From NCBI GenBank assembly GCA_947478845.1, contig CANJXC010000006.1, positions 64,491-128,490 on the forward strand: a DNA stretch of 64,000 nucleotides, read 5' to 3'. This DNA comes from Spirochaetales bacterium (GTDB lineage: Bacteria > Spirochaetota > Spirochaetia > JABEVK01). Under the pieces are notes generated by a model. That model was not told the DNA's origin. It ran no database searches and saw only the letters and a program-made list of their open reading frames with translations. The translations under genes and the position numbers were made by a program. This document shows positions 40,282 to 49,742 of the stretch, in pieces (positions within the stretch are counted from its first letter, which is position 1; the number at the start of each line of letters is the position of its first letter).

Positions 40282-41754
40282 CTAGAGTCCCAAAAGGCTC
40301 TGGAGCTGGAGTGCGGCCAGTTGGGCCGCGATTTTGGCTTTCACGAGGTTGAGCCCGGCGGTGCTGAGGGCGACTTCAGCGGTCTGCAGGTCGGAGAGGT
40401 TTTTTAGGCCGTTGTCGAACTGGGCCTGAACAACCTGCTTCTGCCCCTCTGCGAGCTCTTGGGAAAGTACTGCAAGGTCGTGGCGTTGCTGGCTGACTTT
40501 CCAGGCGTTCCAGGCTTCGCTCACATCGACGGGAACAGAGCGTTGTAACTGCATCTCTTGAGTTTGGGCCACCGACCGCGCGGCTCCGGCCTGGAGACCC
40601 AGGCTCACGGCGGCTCCAGCGTCTGTTACGGGCAGCCCGAGGCTAACCCCGAGGACGACCACAGCGCTAGAAACCTTTGACTGCCAATCGTAGGACCCGT
40701 TGACACTGCCCGTGAGGTTCACGCTGGGGTTCATGGCCGTGAGTGCTACAGCGGCATCTACGGCAGCCGAGGCGGCGTTGGCCTTGGCCACCTTGGGCTC
40801 GACTCGGTTCTGCAGGGCAAGTTGGATTGCCTCTTCGAGGGAGGCGGCCTGCACAGCGGGGTCGGGTTCGAGGGCGGCAGTGAAACCCTGCGCAACCGGG
40901 CGACCCATAAGGTTGGCCAGGCGCTTGCGGGCCACTTCCAAACTGCTCTGTCCAGCGATTTGGTCGAGTTCTGCCGAGCGGAGGTTGATTTGGGCGGTTT
41001 TCAGGTCTAGTCCTGTTGCTTGTCCCAAGTTGGCCTTGGCCGAGGTGAATCGAAGAGCTTCCCGACGCTGCGAGAGGGCGACTTCCAATTGCGCCATGGT
41101 TTCTTGAGCCGAAAGAAGCGTGTAAAACGCTTGCTTCACCGAAAGCACGAGTTTATTGCGGTTTGACTGCGCGTTGAGGGCGGCGACCTCGGCTGCGAGA
41201 AGAGCTTTGTCGAGCGCGGCCTGCAGGCTTCCTCCGGGGTAGCCGGAGTAGAGCACCTGACTGACGCTGGCAGTTCCGGTGGTGGCGTGGTTGAAACTAC
41301 CGTCGGGGGCAATCTGGAACCCCTCTGTACTGCGCAGGGTCAGGCTGGTCTGCGGTGTCGCGAGGGTCACGCTCGCCTGGGCATTTTGTGGAATCACACC
41401 GTCTTTGGAGATGGAGCCCACAGACATGACCAAAGGGTCAACGGTCGGCGTGGTTTTGGTGGCCACGGTGACCAGTTCGCGGGCCGGATTATTGAAGGCT
41501 TCGCTGGCATTGTACGAGGCCGCCGCAGTGACGGTAAGGCCTACACGGGCTTGAGCAAGCGACAGAACAGCCTGCGCCGAGGCAAGGTTTGCTTCGAGAA
41601 TGGTATGGTCGGCCCCCGAGGCTAAGGCAGCCTCAACCGCCTGGTTCAAGGAAAGTGCCTGCGACCAAAGGGAACTGGTCACACCTACGACAAACACGGC
41701 GAGCAACCAGAGCCTCATAAGGGTTAGACCACGGAAGCGCTGCAAGGTTACCAA
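40282..41754 (-). CDS. TolC-family outer-membrane channel protein
   Basis: A 490-residue exported protein of the TolC/outer membrane efflux protein family. It has a signal peptide (residues about 14-31), two copies of the long Ala/Leu/Gln helical repeat (for example LARARQ-like SLAQARVGLTVTAAASYN and GQATGLDLKTAQINLRSAEL), and the closing segment LSDLQTAEVALSTAGLNLVK. It overlaps the other TolC gene by seven bases and precedes the RND adaptor. Likely the outer-membrane exit for the RND pump. Confidence 0.87.
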   Translation of the reverse strand: MVTLQRFRGLTLMRLWLLAVFVVGVTSSLWSQALSLNQAVEAALASGADHTILEANLASAQAVLSLAQARVGLTVTAAASYNASEAFNNPARELVTVATKTTPTVDPLVMSVGSISKDGVIPQNAQASVTLATPQTSLTLRSTEGFQIAPDGSFNHATTGTASVSQVLYSGYPGGSLQAALDKALLAAEVAALNAQSNRNKLVLSVKQAFYTLLSAQETMAQLEVALSQRREALRFTSAKANLGQATGLDLKTAQINLRSAELDQIAGQSSLEVARKRLANLMGRPVAQGFTAALEPDPAVQAASLEEAIQLALQNRVEPKVAKANAASAAVDAAVALTAMNPSVNLTGSVNGSYDWQSKVSSAVVVLGVSLGLPVTDAGAAVSLGLQAGAARSVAQTQEMQLQRSVPVDVSEAWNAWKVSQQRHDLAVLSQELAEGQKQVVQAQFDNGLKNLSDLQTAEVALSTAGLNLVKAKIAAQLAALQLQSLLGL

Positions 41755-43016
41755 CCTACCAACAAGGCTTCGAGATCGGCTTGGGCCGAAACCACCGACT
41801 CTTGTGCCTTGAGCAGGTTGATTTGCAGGTCGTGCAATTTCTGTACCGAGCCGGAACCTGAGCTGGAACGGATCAATTGGGCGTCAAGGGCCGCTTGGGC
41901 AGGCTGAACCTGTTTCTGGCTCAATTCGAGTTGCGAGACGGCACCTTGAAGGTTCCAAAGTGCCGCTTTGGCGTCCGAGCGGGCCTGCAACTCAGTAGTT
42001 TTCAGAGACCTCTTGGCTTCACTCACCGCCTGCGCCAGCGTTGATTCCTGCGGGGAAACCAAAGTGGAAAAACTCAGGCTGTAATTGACGCCCGCCGCCC
42101 AAGTTCCTGTGGTGGCGTAGGAGCCACTGGCGGCCAGCCCGGCTAGCAGACTCGGCCAGCCTGACGCAGAATTCTGGGCCTGCTCTAGTTTGAGCCTGGC
42201 AGTTACCAGCTCGAAGCTTTCCCTAACTGCAGTCTTCGCTTCTAGGATTGATTTGGCTTTGGTCAAGAGGTCTTCCGCATTTCCGAGCACCGGCTGGGCA
42301 AGGTTTTGGGTGCCAAAGTCGTCTTCTGTGTAGCCAATAGCCAAAAACAGAGCGTCGCGGGCGGAGCTTTCTGAGGCCCGAGCACTCCAGAGAGCCTTGT
42401 CACTGCCGAGCAGAGCGATACGGGCGTCGCCGATTGCCGAATCACTGGACTTTCCAGCGTCGTACCTGATCTGCTCTGCCTCGAGACTATCACTCTTGCT
42501 CGTGCGGTCTTGGGAAGCGATGTCGAGGTTGAGTTGTGCTCGCACCCATTGATAATAGGAGGTAAGGATAGTTTTCACCAAGCCCGAGCGGCTGTTTTCA
42601 AACTTCAGTTGTTCCAACTCCAGAGCCTGCTGCGCTGAAGTCACCGCAGTGCTGTTGGCGAAAGGGTGCAAGCTCGCCGAGGTCTTGAGACTCTGGAGGT
42701 CTACGCTGACCTCCACGCTCAGCTGATCCAGTGGTTTCCAACTGCTCGAAAAGCTTGTTGTGGGGCTCAAGGTGCCATTCTCACCGGCTACGAGCTGCGC
42801 ACTGGCCCCCACCGAACTTTGCCAGAACGGTGAGGAAGTATTGACTTTGTCTTTCGCATTCTGCAAAGCGATCTTCGCGTTGATCAGACTCGAAGCATGG
42901 TCTTGGGCGTAAGTCAGCAGGGCGTCTTTGGTCCAGGCAACAGGTTGGGCCAACACCGGCACCTCGAGCAGGCAGGCGAGGGCCAGCATGGCGGCCAGAG
43001 GCCGGGTTGGTTGCAT
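41748..43016 (-). CDS. TolC-family protein, second copy
   Basis: A 422-residue protein of the TolC family with a signal peptide (LAAMLALACLLEVPVLAQ). The helical regions YAQDHASSLINAKIALQNAK and DLQINLLKAQESVVSAQADL match the family's paired coiled coils. It differs well from its neighbour, so it is not a recent duplicate. It abuts the ABC permease gene with no gap, so it may serve the MacAB-like part of the operon. Confidence 0.85.
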   Translation of the reverse strand: MQPTRPLAAMLALACLLEVPVLAQPVAWTKDALLTYAQDHASSLINAKIALQNAKDKVNTSSPFWQSSVGASAQLVAGENGTLSPTTSFSSSWKPLDQLSVEVSVDLQSLKTSASLHPFANSTAVTSAQQALELEQLKFENSRSGLVKTILTSYYQWVRAQLNLDIASQDRTSKSDSLEAEQIRYDAGKSSDSAIGDARIALLGSDKALWSARASESSARDALFLAIGYTEDDFGTQNLAQPVLGNAEDLLTKAKSILEAKTAVRESFELVTARLKLEQAQNSASGWPSLLAGLAASGSYATTGTWAAGVNYSLSFSTLVSPQESTLAQAVSEAKRSLKTTELQARSDAKAALWNLQGAVSQLELSQKQVQPAQAALDAQLIRSSSGSGSVQKLHDLQINLLKAQESVVSAQADLEALLVGW

Positions 43017-44405
43017 TTAGGTGGCATCCTCGCGCAACAGGGCAATTGGTTCTGTCTTGCGTAAGCGCAAAGCGGGCAGCACTCCAAAGACGCCGGAAGC
43101 GACAAGAAGGGCTACCAGAGCCTCGAGGTAAGGAAGCGGATTAAAACCAATGAGGGAAAGCGTTTCGGCACGAAGCCCGACCAGCTTGAACCACGGAGTG
43201 AGCTGGCCTAGGAGCAACCCCGACAGCAGGGCCGCGAGCACAATTCCTATCACCGAACCGAACGCGGCCAGACTTACAGACTGCTTGGCGACAAGCCCAA
43301 AAATCTGAGCGACAGAAGTTCCCAAAGCGCGTCGAATGCCGTATTGCCTGCTGCGACCGGCAACTTCCACCGTCATGATGCCGTACATTCCAACACCACT
43401 GACGAGCACCAGAATCAGGCCGAGGGCTGTTATCATGGCCACCAGAGACCTCAGGGCCTTGGCGGTGTCTTCGCCTTTAACGTCCGGGTTCTGCGGGTTT
43501 CCCTGCCAGACGGCGATTTTGACGTCGGCACCTTTTTGCGCCAAAAAAGCTGATGCCAACGCCGCTCGGACGCTCTCCAGACTCGATCCCTTCACGTTGA
43601 ACACCACGCTGCCCCAGAAGAAGTTCTCGGGTATTTGAAAGCCACCGGGCTGGGCCGCCGTATAGGCCAAAACGGCGTCGGGGAGCCCAAGTTTTTGCCG
43701 CACAGTGTTGTCGGGAGTTTGATACACGCCGCTGATGGTGTATTTCTGTTTCGAGGTTTCTAGGTTTTGTAAGCCCGAGGCTGCGGTGCCTTGGTTGCGA
43801 GTTGCACTGCGCTCGCCCACCACCGCAGCACCAGCTCCTCCTTGAATGCGCACGGCAAAGCGGGCCGGGGTCACCATGTCGAGGGACTTACCAACGGCCT
43901 CTTGGGACGAACCATAGAGGGCCTTGGCCACTTCCTCGGTGACCAGAACCACGGGATGGCGACCGGCAATGTCTTCGGCCCCGAGGCCCGACCCCGCGAC
44001 AAATTTTAGGCCCATGGTGTCGAGGTAGGTTTCGCCCACGCCGAGCACCCGGCGGATCCGGTATTGCTGGGCGCCTACTTCTACCGTATTGAAGGGAACA
44101 TTTTCCACTGGAGAAGGGTTGCTGCTTTGCGGTAGGGCAGCTTTGATGATTTCACCCACGTTCTTGTCAAACTGAGGTGGAAAAGTCCTCTCGTAGGAGC
44201 CATCGGCGGCCAAGGTTCCATTCGAAAGAGTGATCACCAGTCCCTGATTGCCATTTTGTGCATCCACGAGGCGGCTGATTCCGTCAGAGATTCCCCACGA
44301 GGTGGCCAGAAGAAAACTCCCGGCGATGAGGGCAAACAGGCTCAGGAAGCCCCGGAGCGGGTTTTCACGGAACAACGAAAAAGCGTTCTTGAAAAAGCTA
44401 TTCAT
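43017..44405 (-). CDS. MacB-type ABC transporter permease (FtsX domain), copy A
   Basis: A 462-residue permease. One N-terminal membrane segment (FLSLFALIAGSFLLATSWG) is followed by a MacB-type periplasmic domain and three C-terminal segments of the FtsX domain (ALRSLVAMITALGLILVLVS, then GSVIGIVLAALLSGLLLG and ALVALLVASGVFGVLP), with GRSRQYGIRRALGTSVAQI as coupling region. It partners with the ATPase at 45941-46645 and the second permease. Starts ten bases behind that permease. Confidence 0.88.
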   Translation of the reverse strand: MNSFFKNAFSLFRENPLRGFLSLFALIAGSFLLATSWGISDGISRLVDAQNGNQGLVITLSNGTLAADGSYERTFPPQFDKNVGEIIKAALPQSSNPSPVENVPFNTVEVGAQQYRIRRVLGVGETYLDTMGLKFVAGSGLGAEDIAGRHPVVLVTEEVAKALYGSSQEAVGKSLDMVTPARFAVRIQGGAGAAVVGERSATRNQGTAASGLQNLETSKQKYTISGVYQTPDNTVRQKLGLPDAVLAYTAAQPGGFQIPENFFWGSVVFNVKGSSLESVRAALASAFLAQKGADVKIAVWQGNPQNPDVKGEDTAKALRSLVAMITALGLILVLVSGVGMYGIMTVEVAGRSRQYGIRRALGTSVAQIFGLVAKQSVSLAAFGSVIGIVLAALLSGLLLGQLTPWFKLVGLRAETLSLIGFNPLPYLEALVALLVASGVFGVLPALRLRKTEPIALLREDAT

Positions 44406-44415
44406 GAAGGGTTCC

Positions 44416-45951
44416 TTACTCCGCCCTCAGGGCGGTGGTGATTTCGATGCGCGAGGTTTGCCATGCCGGTAGAAAAGCCAACAGGAGTGTTATGATCAGC
44501 AGGCCCGGGGTGACCATCGAGAGCGCCGCCCAGTCAAAACTGGCCTTGGTCTGGAGGTTGAAAAGGTTTCTGCCTGCCTGGTAGAGCAGTTCGTACAACG
44601 GAATGGCCAAGACAACACCGATTACGGTGCCGGCCAGCGCCATTAGGCCCCCTTCCACGCCCTGCAAAGCGGCAAGAGTCTGCCGGTTGGCTCCCATCGC
44701 GGCCAAGATTCCCATGGCAGTCTGCCGACGCAAAGCGCGGGTGAGCATCATGTTCATTAGGTTGATCAGAGCCATCACCAGGGTGCCCACGCCGAAAGCC
44801 ACGATGATCCACAACAGGCGCTCAAAGCCACTCTGGCTCAGTTGGGCGGCTTCAAACGGAACCGTTATGGTCACCTTGCCTTCTCCATATTTGGCGTCGA
44901 AAAACTTGGTGAGGGCAGCTGAGGCTTCTTTCAGATCGGCCACTTTGGCCACGGCAAAACGAAGGTTACGGGTCTGGCCGAAGTTTCCTCCGAAGCCGCC
45001 ACCTTCAGCTGGCGCACCTGGGGCAAAGCCAAAGTTTTGTTGGCGGATAGGTGCAAAGGCTAGATCCGCTAACGAGTTTCCGTTGGCCAGGCTCAAGCCT
45101 GCCGAGGAGTTTTCAAGAACTCCCACAATGGTGTAAATACGGCCGTTGAGCTGGGTTTTCTGGCCCACCAGTTTCTCGGCCGTCAGGTCGGGGTAGAGCT
45201 TCTTTGCCAGATTCGGACCGAGCACCAGCACGGCGGCGTTGTTGACGGCGTCGTCGTCGGTAAACAAGCTTCCCTGGCCGGCAGAGACCCCATACGCGAG
45301 GAAGAAGGACGGATTGGTATTTACGCCGTTGAAGTCGGTTGCCGTCGGCTTTATCAGAGTCACTCCCTCGGGAATCGCTTCCGGTTGAAAACCGAAGGCG
45401 CCGGCAGGGCCACCACCTCCGGGACCACCTGGGCCAACCTGAACGGGCATTTGACCCTCGGCCACGGCCACAACCACCCCCTCTGGGGGCACAACAGCGC
45501 CGGTAGCAACTTGAGCAGCAGTGGGAGCAGGAGCATCGCCACCGTTCGTCACTCGAACGGCGAAGTTACCGCCACCTCCTCTACCACCAAAATTGCCAGC
45601 CCGGAAACGGGTGTTATCCGCCCGGTAACCGAAGGCCAACTGCGGTACCTTGGAACCGGCAGCCGAGAGGTCAGAGGCGCTGAGCTGAAAGCTTTGGGCC
45701 GCCTGCTGGTTCACCAAAGTGATACCGGAACGGGCGTTTTGACCGGAATCGGAGGCCGAAGAGACAAGGATTTCGCGGTAGGCAGGGCCTTGCAGAATCT
45801 TGTCGCTCTGGGCTTTTTGGCTGAGCAAGAGCAACAGGCTCGCAGCCGCCACACAACTTGCCAGTGTGATGCCTAAAATGATCAGGCCAGTTTCCAACGG
45901 GCGCTCTTTGAGCGAACGCAATCCCATTGCAAAGGTATCACTACTTTGCAT
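44416..45951 (-). CDS. MacB-type ABC transporter permease (FtsX domain), copy B
   Basis: A 511-residue permease with the same plan as its neighbour: one N-terminal membrane segment (LIILGITLASCVAAASLLLLL), a large periplasmic domain, and three FtsX-domain segments near the C-terminus with RRQTAMGILAAMGANRQTL as the cytoplasmic coupling loop. The periplasmic domain contains unusual Gly/Pro-rich inserts (GNFGGRGGGGNFAV, GPGGPGGGGPAG). With copy A it probably forms a heterodimeric membrane part. It overlaps the ATPase gene by 11 bases. Confidence 0.88.
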   Translation of the reverse strand: MQSSDTFAMGLRSLKERPLETGLIILGITLASCVAAASLLLLLSQKAQSDKILQGPAYREILVSSASDSGQNARSGITLVNQQAAQSFQLSASDLSAAGSKVPQLAFGYRADNTRFRAGNFGGRGGGGNFAVRVTNGGDAPAPTAAQVATGAVVPPEGVVVAVAEGQMPVQVGPGGPGGGGPAGAFGFQPEAIPEGVTLIKPTATDFNGVNTNPSFFLAYGVSAGQGSLFTDDDAVNNAAVLVLGPNLAKKLYPDLTAEKLVGQKTQLNGRIYTIVGVLENSSAGLSLANGNSLADLAFAPIRQQNFGFAPGAPAEGGGFGGNFGQTRNLRFAVAKVADLKEASAALTKFFDAKYGEGKVTITVPFEAAQLSQSGFERLLWIIVAFGVGTLVMALINLMNMMLTRALRRQTAMGILAAMGANRQTLAALQGVEGGLMALAGTVIGVVLAIPLYELLYQAGRNLFNLQTKASFDWAALSMVTPGLLIITLLLAFLPAWQTSRIEITTALRAE

Positions 45952-46645
45952 GATGGGGTCCCTCCGTTACCAAAGTTTCACCCATCACCCGGCCGTCCTG
46001 CACACGGACGACCCGGCTGGCACGTTCGGCCAAACGCTCGTCGTGGGTAACCATCACCACGCTAACGCCTTGCTTGTTCAGGTCGGTGAGGATGTCGAGG
46101 ATTTCTTCTCCCATGGCCAAAGGAAGGTTGCCGGTCGGTTCGTCGGCAAAAATCACGGTAGGATTGTTGGCCAGCGCCCGGGCAATGGCCACACGCTGCT
46201 GTTGCCCCCCCGAGAGCATCGAAGGGTAGAAATTGACGCGGTGAGACAGGCCCACCTTCACCAGCAACTCTCCAGCCTTCTGGCGACGCTCTTTAAGCGG
46301 CATTCCTGCCAGGCTCAAGGGGAGCATCACGTTTTCGAGGGCCGAGTATTCGGGCAACAGATAAAAGCTTTGGAAGATAAAGCCGAAGTGCTGATTTCGC
46401 AGGCGGGCTTTCTCTTTGTCGCTGAGGCCCTGCACGGGATGGTCCTCGAGGGTATATTCGCCCTCTGAAAAGCTGTCGAGCAACCCGAGGATGTGGAGCA
46501 GAGTTGACTTTCCCGAGCCCGAAGGGCCCATGATGGCCACAAAGTCGCCCTTGGCAATCTTGAGGTCGACGCCTTGCAGCGCCGAGATCTTTTCTCCGCC
46601 GGCATCATAAATCTTGTTGATTCCCTTCAGTGTGATCATGTTCAT
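45941..46645 (-). CDS. ABC transporter ATPase of MacB/LolD type
   Basis: A 234-residue ATPase with Walker A GPSGSGKST, the signature LSGGQQQRVAIARAL and Walker B TVIFADEPTGNLP. The length and the phrase LLDSFSEGEYTLEDHPVQGL fit the MacB/LolD/FtsE subgroup. It drives the two permeases downstream. ATG overlaps the adaptor gene by four bases. This is the separate-subunit form of MacB. Confidence 0.92.
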   Translation of the reverse strand: MNMITLKGINKIYDAGGEKISALQGVDLKIAKGDFVAIMGPSGSGKSTLLHILGLLDSFSEGEYTLEDHPVQGLSDKEKARLRNQHFGFIFQSFYLLPEYSALENVMLPLSLAGMPLKERRQKAGELLVKVGLSHRVNFYPSMLSGGQQQRVAIARALANNPTVIFADEPTGNLPLAMGEEILDILTDLNKQGVSVVMVTHDERLAERASRVVRVQDGRVMGETLVTEGPHHAK

Positions 46646-47967
46646 TCCTTTCCTTTCAAAGTGATATCATTGAAACTGCTGAAAGCTTGGGTACTGGTGG
46701 CGATGATTTTGTCGCCTTCTTGGAGACCGGACTTGATTTCTACCGCGGTGGGTCCCACGCTCCCGAGAGCCACGGGGGTCTTCACCGCGGTGGATCCACG
46801 CACGAGGTACACCGAAGTCTGGGTGCTCCCCGAGTACCAAGGGCCACGAGCCACCCTAAGGACATTTTCACGGCTTCCTAGCTGAAGGGTGATGCTCACC
46901 GAGGCTCCAATGTTCAGCTCGACGGAACCGACGACAGGGCGCACATACAGGTCAACGTAAGTGCCCAGGGTGCTCGTGTCGGTGCGCACCAGGGTTCCAA
47001 GGCGTTCCACTTTTCCCTGAAACTGCCCCACATCACCGGTGAGGGCCACCACCATATTTTTGGTAACCAGTGAGGCATTGGAATCGGGAAGTTTGGCCTT
47101 GACCAGCGGGCTACGGGTATCGGCCACGCTCATCAGGTTGGTGTACTGGCTCATGAGCCGACCCTTTTCGCGGGCCCCGGAGTCAATTTCAATCACCTTT
47201 CCCTCGATGGGACTCTTGATCGTGGCCGAAGCAATCCGGGTTTTCAAATCGCTCACCGTGCGGTTGGAGTTCGCCACATCGGCGGTGGCGGCCTGCAAAT
47301 CCAGCTTGTACAGCGCAGCGTCCTGGCTTGATTGGAGGTCGGCTGCATCGAGCTTGTCTTGGGTATTTTGAAGGGCAACCTGCGCCGTGGTCACGTCATC
47401 GGGGCTCACGGTGCCCACCTTCATCAGTTGCTGTTGAAGGGTCAGGTTTTTCTGGGCGTCGCTAATGTCACGAACTAGCGTTTTTCGGGTCTGTAAGGCT
47501 TTTTGCGAGGCAAACTGGTAGTTGGTGGTTACTTTGTCGAGGTTGCGCTGGCGTGTCTCCAAGTCCTGATTGGCCGTAGTGAGCGACTTCTCGAGGTCGG
47601 AAGGGTCAATGCGTGCCAAAACCTGGCCGGCTTTCACCCAGTCGCCTTCTTCCACAGCCAGCCCCAGCATCAGGCCGGTTTCCGGGGTGGAGACCGCGCG
47701 GGTGTCTTCCACCTCGACCACCCCGCTGAGTTGAACTTCGTCCTTCCAGGCCGCTTTGGTTACCGGGGCCAGGGAAAACCCCTCCAAGGTGTAGCTTTCC
47801 ACGGGGCGGGTCATGTACCAGATGGCAACTCCCACTCCGGCGGCGAGGACCAACAGAATGACCATCAGCATCCGGGCCTGGGTCTTCACTCCGGCGCGTC
47901 GGATCTTAGAGTTTGGTTTGTCAGCGAACAGCGAACTGGCGGCCGGCGGGGTCTGCGGTTGTTCCAT
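46642..47967 (-). CDS. MacA-like periplasmic adaptor
   Basis: A 441-residue HlyD/MacA-type adaptor. After MEQPQTPPAASSLFADKP and a membrane anchor (MLMVILLVLAAGVGVAIWY), lipoyl half-motifs (EEGDWVKAGQVLARIDPSD and ATIKSPIEGKVIEIDSGARE) flank a coiled-coil hairpin, followed by barrel domains. First gene of the eight-gene efflux operon. ATG 47967 is chosen because TACATT lies exactly six bases before it, the leaderless arrangement seen elsewhere in the window. A frame from 48021 would add 18 residues and run through the promoter. Confidence 0.88.
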   Translation of the reverse strand: MEQPQTPPAASSLFADKPNSKIRRAGVKTQARMLMVILLVLAAGVGVAIWYMTRPVESYTLEGFSLAPVTKAAWKDEVQLSGVVEVEDTRAVSTPETGLMLGLAVEEGDWVKAGQVLARIDPSDLEKSLTTANQDLETRQRNLDKVTTNYQFASQKALQTRKTLVRDISDAQKNLTLQQQLMKVGTVSPDDVTTAQVALQNTQDKLDAADLQSSQDAALYKLDLQAATADVANSNRTVSDLKTRIASATIKSPIEGKVIEIDSGAREKGRLMSQYTNLMSVADTRSPLVKAKLPDSNASLVTKNMVVALTGDVGQFQGKVERLGTLVRTDTSTLGTYVDLYVRPVVGSVELNIGASVSITLQLGSRENVLRVARGPWYSGSTQTSVYLVRGSTAVKTPVALGSVGPTAVEIKSGLQEGDKIIATSTQAFSSFNDITLKGKE

Positions 47968-47973
47968 CTTGCT

Positions 47974-48012
47974 AATGTACGCAGGGCAAACCGGGCAATG
48001 GTTAAGCCATTG
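47974..48012 (-). promoter_or_regulatory. Leaderless promoter and candidate operator of the efflux operon
   Basis: On the minus strand TACATT (47974-47979) is the -10 element, six bases before the ATG. No good -35 is present. Its place is taken by the inverted repeat CAATGG (47996-48001) / CCATTG (48007-48012). GGGCAA also occurs twice nine bases apart on the plus strand (47984-47989 and 47993-47998), a direct-repeat layout as used by OmpR/PhoB-type regulators. A missing -35 with a binding site over it suggests activation, probably by the divergently encoded response regulator. Confidence 0.5.
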
Positions 48013-48065
48013 TAAAATCACGCTCCTAACCCTTGGATTCGACCGGAACGCTAGAATCCTTTGGT

Positions 48066-48077
48066 TATAATGAGTTT
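48066..48077 (+). promoter_or_regulatory. Leaderless -10 element of the kinase gene
   Basis: A perfect TATAAT at 48066-48071 is followed by six bases and GTG at 48078. There is no ribosome binding site and no clear -35. This supports a start at 48078 rather than at TTG 48033. Confidence 0.6.
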
Positions 48078-49742
48078 GTGAGAATCCCCAAGCCTACGTC
48101 CGACGGCCGCCGCGTTCCCCGGCTGGTCACTGCCATCCTGGTGCTGCTCCTCGTCCTGGTTCCAGTGTTGGCGTGGCTGCAATACGAGTGGACCGGCGAT
48201 GCCAGCCGAGCCGAAGTGTTTCGTATGCGCTCCAACCTACGCTCCGCTTTGGCGCAATGGATGAGCGATTTCCAGAACCTGATCACCTTAGACGCCGAAA
48301 GTGGTCCGTTGCCCGAACTTCGCGCCGCATCGTTAACCGACGAACAGGCTCTAGACCGCGCAAGTCAGCTTCTCAATGCCTGGAATCAACGCAATTCCAT
48401 GCCTGGTTTAGTCTCGAGGGTGTCGGTTGTTTCCGATACCCAGGCTTGGTCGCTTTTGCCCGACGGCACCCATTGGAGCGACCCCTTTGAGCTGGCCATG
48501 GTGCCGGTTTACCCGTTTCGCTCGTCGGTAAGTTTGGCCCGCGGACCGGGGCGAAGGATGCTTATCGATCTAAATCCCAATGTTGTAACCCAGATTGCCG
48601 TACCCATTTTGGTTGACCGCTATTTCACGGGGCCGGATGGCTTGCCCGGTTACCGCCTCACCCTGCGCGAGCTGGGAACCGGTGGCGAGCCCGGCACCAT
48701 CCTTTGGTCGTCGGTTCCCGGCAGCGACGAAGCCAGCATACCGGCAGAAGCCTCACTACCGCTAATCCTTTCGGGAGCACGTTTTGGCCCGGTACCGGTT
48801 AATGCCGCCGTGCGTGACCTGCCGGGAAACGACGCTGGCGGAGTTCAGTTTCTGCGCCTGCGCAATACTGCGCCTCCCTGGGTGCTCGAAGCCCGCCATT
48901 TGGACGGTTCCGTGGAGGCTTTTGCCCAAAAGGTTCGCTGGCTCAATCTTTCGGGTACCTTTACCCTCCTTTCGGTGCTTACGTTTGGGTTTTTATTTCT
49001 CTACCGCCTGTATAACCGCAACCGACTCGCCGTCCGTGCCCAACAAGACTTTGTTTCCTCGGTGAGCCATGAGCTTAAATCGCCTTTGGCCGTACTCCGA
49101 GCCGCAGCGGAAAACCTGAAGGAGGGGGTGGTGAGCGAACCCGATCAGGCCCGAAGGTATGGCGAGCGCATGCTCAGCGAAGCCGATCGTCTTCTTTTTC
49201 TGACCGAAAACATCCTCCGGTACGCTGGTTTAGATTCTGGGCCCTGGAGCCTGGAGTCTGAGAACCCTGTGGACCTTTCTGCCCTGCTTCGGGAAAAGCT
49301 GGCAACTTGGACCGACGATTACCGGCAGAGGGGTGTGGAGCTCCACGTCGCGGCTGCTGACGAAAAGTTGCTGGTTAGAGGACGTACGGCCGATCTAGGC
49401 GCGATTGCCGACAATCTTTTGTCGAACGCGCTCAAGCACGGAACTACCGGGAAACAGCCCCAAGTGACCCTCGGCTGGGGAACCCGCCAGGGCAAGAAAG
49501 GGAAGGAGGCCTGGCTTTCGGTGCAAGATAACGGCAAAGGGCTGGCCGTGAAAGAACAAAAGAAAGTGTTCGAACCGTTTTACCGCCCGTCAGGAACTAC
49601 AGTCGCAGGGGTGGGACTTGGGCTGAGTCTGGTTGCCCGCCTTACCGCAGCCCATGGCGGCCACGTGGAACTGATCAGCAGTCCTGGTGCTGGTGCCCGC
49701 TTCACCGTGGCACTGCAGGTCGCGGTGAGGGAGCCTGTGTGA
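48078..49742 (+). CDS. Sensor histidine kinase
   Basis: A 554-residue membrane sensor kinase. Membrane segments are near residues 16-34 (VTAILVLLLVLVPVLAWLQ) and about 290-310 (FTLLSVLTFGFLFLYRLY). About 250 residues between them form the periplasmic sensor. The phosphorylated His lies in VSHELKSPL (His331), the ATP-binding N box is NLLSNALKHG, and VGLGLSLVARL closes the lid. It overlaps the response regulator gene by four bases. Divergent from the efflux operon, so it may sense an envelope stress or pump substrate. Confidence 0.9.
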   Translation: MRIPKPTSDGRRVPRLVTAILVLLLVLVPVLAWLQYEWTGDASRAEVFRMRSNLRSALAQWMSDFQNLITLDAESGPLPELRAASLTDEQALDRASQLLNAWNQRNSMPGLVSRVSVVSDTQAWSLLPDGTHWSDPFELAMVPVYPFRSSVSLARGPGRRMLIDLNPNVVTQIAVPILVDRYFTGPDGLPGYRLTLRELGTGGEPGTILWSSVPGSDEASIPAEASLPLILSGARFGPVPVNAAVRDLPGNDAGGVQFLRLRNTAPPWVLEARHLDGSVEAFAQKVRWLNLSGTFTLLSVLTFGFLFLYRLYNRNRLAVRAQQDFVSSVSHELKSPLAVLRAAAENLKEGVVSEPDQARRYGERMLSEADRLLFLTENILRYAGLDSGPWSLESENPVDLSALLREKLATWTDDYRQRGVELHVAAADEKLLVRGRTADLGAIADNLLSNALKHGTTGKQPQVTLGWGTRQGKKGKEAWLSVQDNGKGLAVKEQKKVFEPFYRPSGTTVAGVGLGLSLVARLTAAHGGHVELISSPGAGARFTVALQVAVREPV

